A stretch of DNA of 15,271 nt from contig JWZX01000450.1 in the NCBI GenBank assembly GCA_001275005.1, positions 1-15,271 on the forward strand, written 5' to 3'. Both the position numbers and the translations under genes were made by a program. The notes under the pieces were generated by a model, which ran no database searches, was not told where the DNA came from, and saw nothing but the letters and a program-made list of their open reading frames with translations. This DNA comes from Chrysochromulina tobinii (Eukaryota > Haptophyta > Prymnesiales > Chrysochromulinaceae). Position 1 is the first letter of the stretch. Each line of letters begins with the position of its first letter. Positions 15,148-15,271 of this stretch are shown piece by piece.

Positions 15148-15271
15148 CTAGTTCTTCGTCCGTGCGCGCATTCTGGACGCCGAGGGCGCCAATTCGGCCT
15201 TCCAGCGGCCTTCCAGCGGCGCCCATTTGGTCTCCAGCGGCTCCCATCCAGCTGTCCAGGGGCCGTGGTCA
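15148..15271 (-). CDS. Possible 3' end of a low-complexity gene running off the window
   Basis: The minus strand is open from the window edge for 40 codons to a TAG at 15148-15150. The peptide has tryptophans at exact seven-residue spacing within GWEPLETKWAPLEGRWKAEL, from a 21-bp DNA repeat (CCAGCGG-containing units). It could be the tail of a repeat-bearing protein. The plus strand is also open here, and the stretch is short, so this may be only a GC-rich minisatellite next to the array. Confidence 0.25.
   Translation of the reverse strand, partial: DHGPWTAGWEPLETKWAPLEGRWKAELAPSASRMRARTKN

Larger units (their letters stand above)
14413..15150. repeat. Array of 29 CGTCTCACAA-type units in two opposed arms
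   Basis: The core CGTCTC (mostly CGTCTCACAA) occurs 24 times on the plus strand, at 14567, 14599, 14621, 14643, 14675, 14688, 14720, 14744, 14766, 14788, 14801, 14833, 14855, 14877, 14899, 14912, 14934, 14956, 14978, 15000, 15032, 15070, 15102 and 15135. Five inverted copies (GAGACG) start at 14419, 14449, 14478, 14500 and 14528. Spacings in the right arm are mostly 22 or 32 bp, with 13 bp at three regular places. Since 22 is not a multiple of three, the array is not coding. It is not a CRISPR: the units are short, the spacers repeat, and the setting is eukaryotic. It resembles a minisatellite, a regulatory-site cluster or the arms of a foldback-type element. I cannot tell which. Confidence 0.9.
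14563..15150 (+). repeat. Right arm of the array, 24 units
   Basis: Units alternate between a 22-bp form (core plus a spacer like ACGCAACTAAAT) and a 32-bp form whose spacer contains AGTTCG-T-CGAACT, a 6+1+6 palindrome. A 13-bp form (CGTCTCACAACAT) starts each higher-order unit. Near the right end the core changes to CGTCTCACAGACG. The whole arm has lower GC content than the neighbouring genes. Confidence 0.85.

Noticed and set aside
14413-15150. CRISPR array
   Set aside because: The cores are about 10 bp, the spacers are themselves repeated, no cas genes are present, units occur in both orientations, and the setting is eukaryotic.

Overview
The window looks like nuclear DNA of a GC-rich, gene-dense, intron-poor unicellular eukaryote, most likely a flagellate alga. 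The evidence is long single-exon reading frames with ATG starts in Kozak-like context (for example ACCATGG at 8431), eukaryote-only protein architectures (an Sfi1-like centrin-binding protein, an N-myristoylation motif, LRR and globin domains in one chain), a sterol-desaturase-type membrane hydroxylase, and no operon signs such as Shine-Dalgarno sites. A haptophyte is my best guess from overall style, but the sequence does not prove the lineage. I saw no tRNA, rRNA, CRISPR array or transposase gene.

Layout. Positions 1-499 hold no gene I can support. A fatty-acid hydroxylase/sterol desaturase family gene (500-1333, minus) lies head-to-head with the C-terminal half of a prolyl-4-hydroxylase-like 2OG-Fe(II) oxygenase carrying a two-helix membrane tail (1538-2134, plus). 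Next is an acylation-signal-bearing AIF/FSP1/NDH-2-like flavoprotein with an RGS-like N-terminal domain (2688-4631, plus). After a 934-bp convergent gap comes an extended SDR/NAD-epimerase-like gene (5566-6666, minus). It shares a 163-bp divergent promoter region with a leucine-rich-repeat protein that ends in a globin fold (6830-8362, plus). Only 68 bp further on starts a very long Sfi1-like protein with 22 centrin-binding-type repeats (8431-12780, plus). A 474-bp convergent gap follows, then an SGNH/GDSL-hydrolase-like gene (13255-14361, minus).

Upstream of that last gene is a striking array of 29 copies of a CGTCTCACAA-like core (14413-15150). Five copies point one way and 24 the other around a short AT-richer centre, with recurrent spacings of 13, 22 and 32 bp, a higher-order 111-113-bp unit and a 70-bp tandem duplication. 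The last 120 bp may hold the end of a minus-strand low-complexity gene.

The genes do not form an obvious pathway. Shared themes are membrane lipid and redox chemistry (hydroxylase, flavoprotein, oxygenase tail) and, separately, the flagellar/centrin cytoskeleton. The observations most worth following are the LRR-globin with Cys in place of the proximal His, the RGS-like/flavoprotein fusion with an acylation signal, the stranded oxygenase half, and the inverted repeat array next to a gene start.
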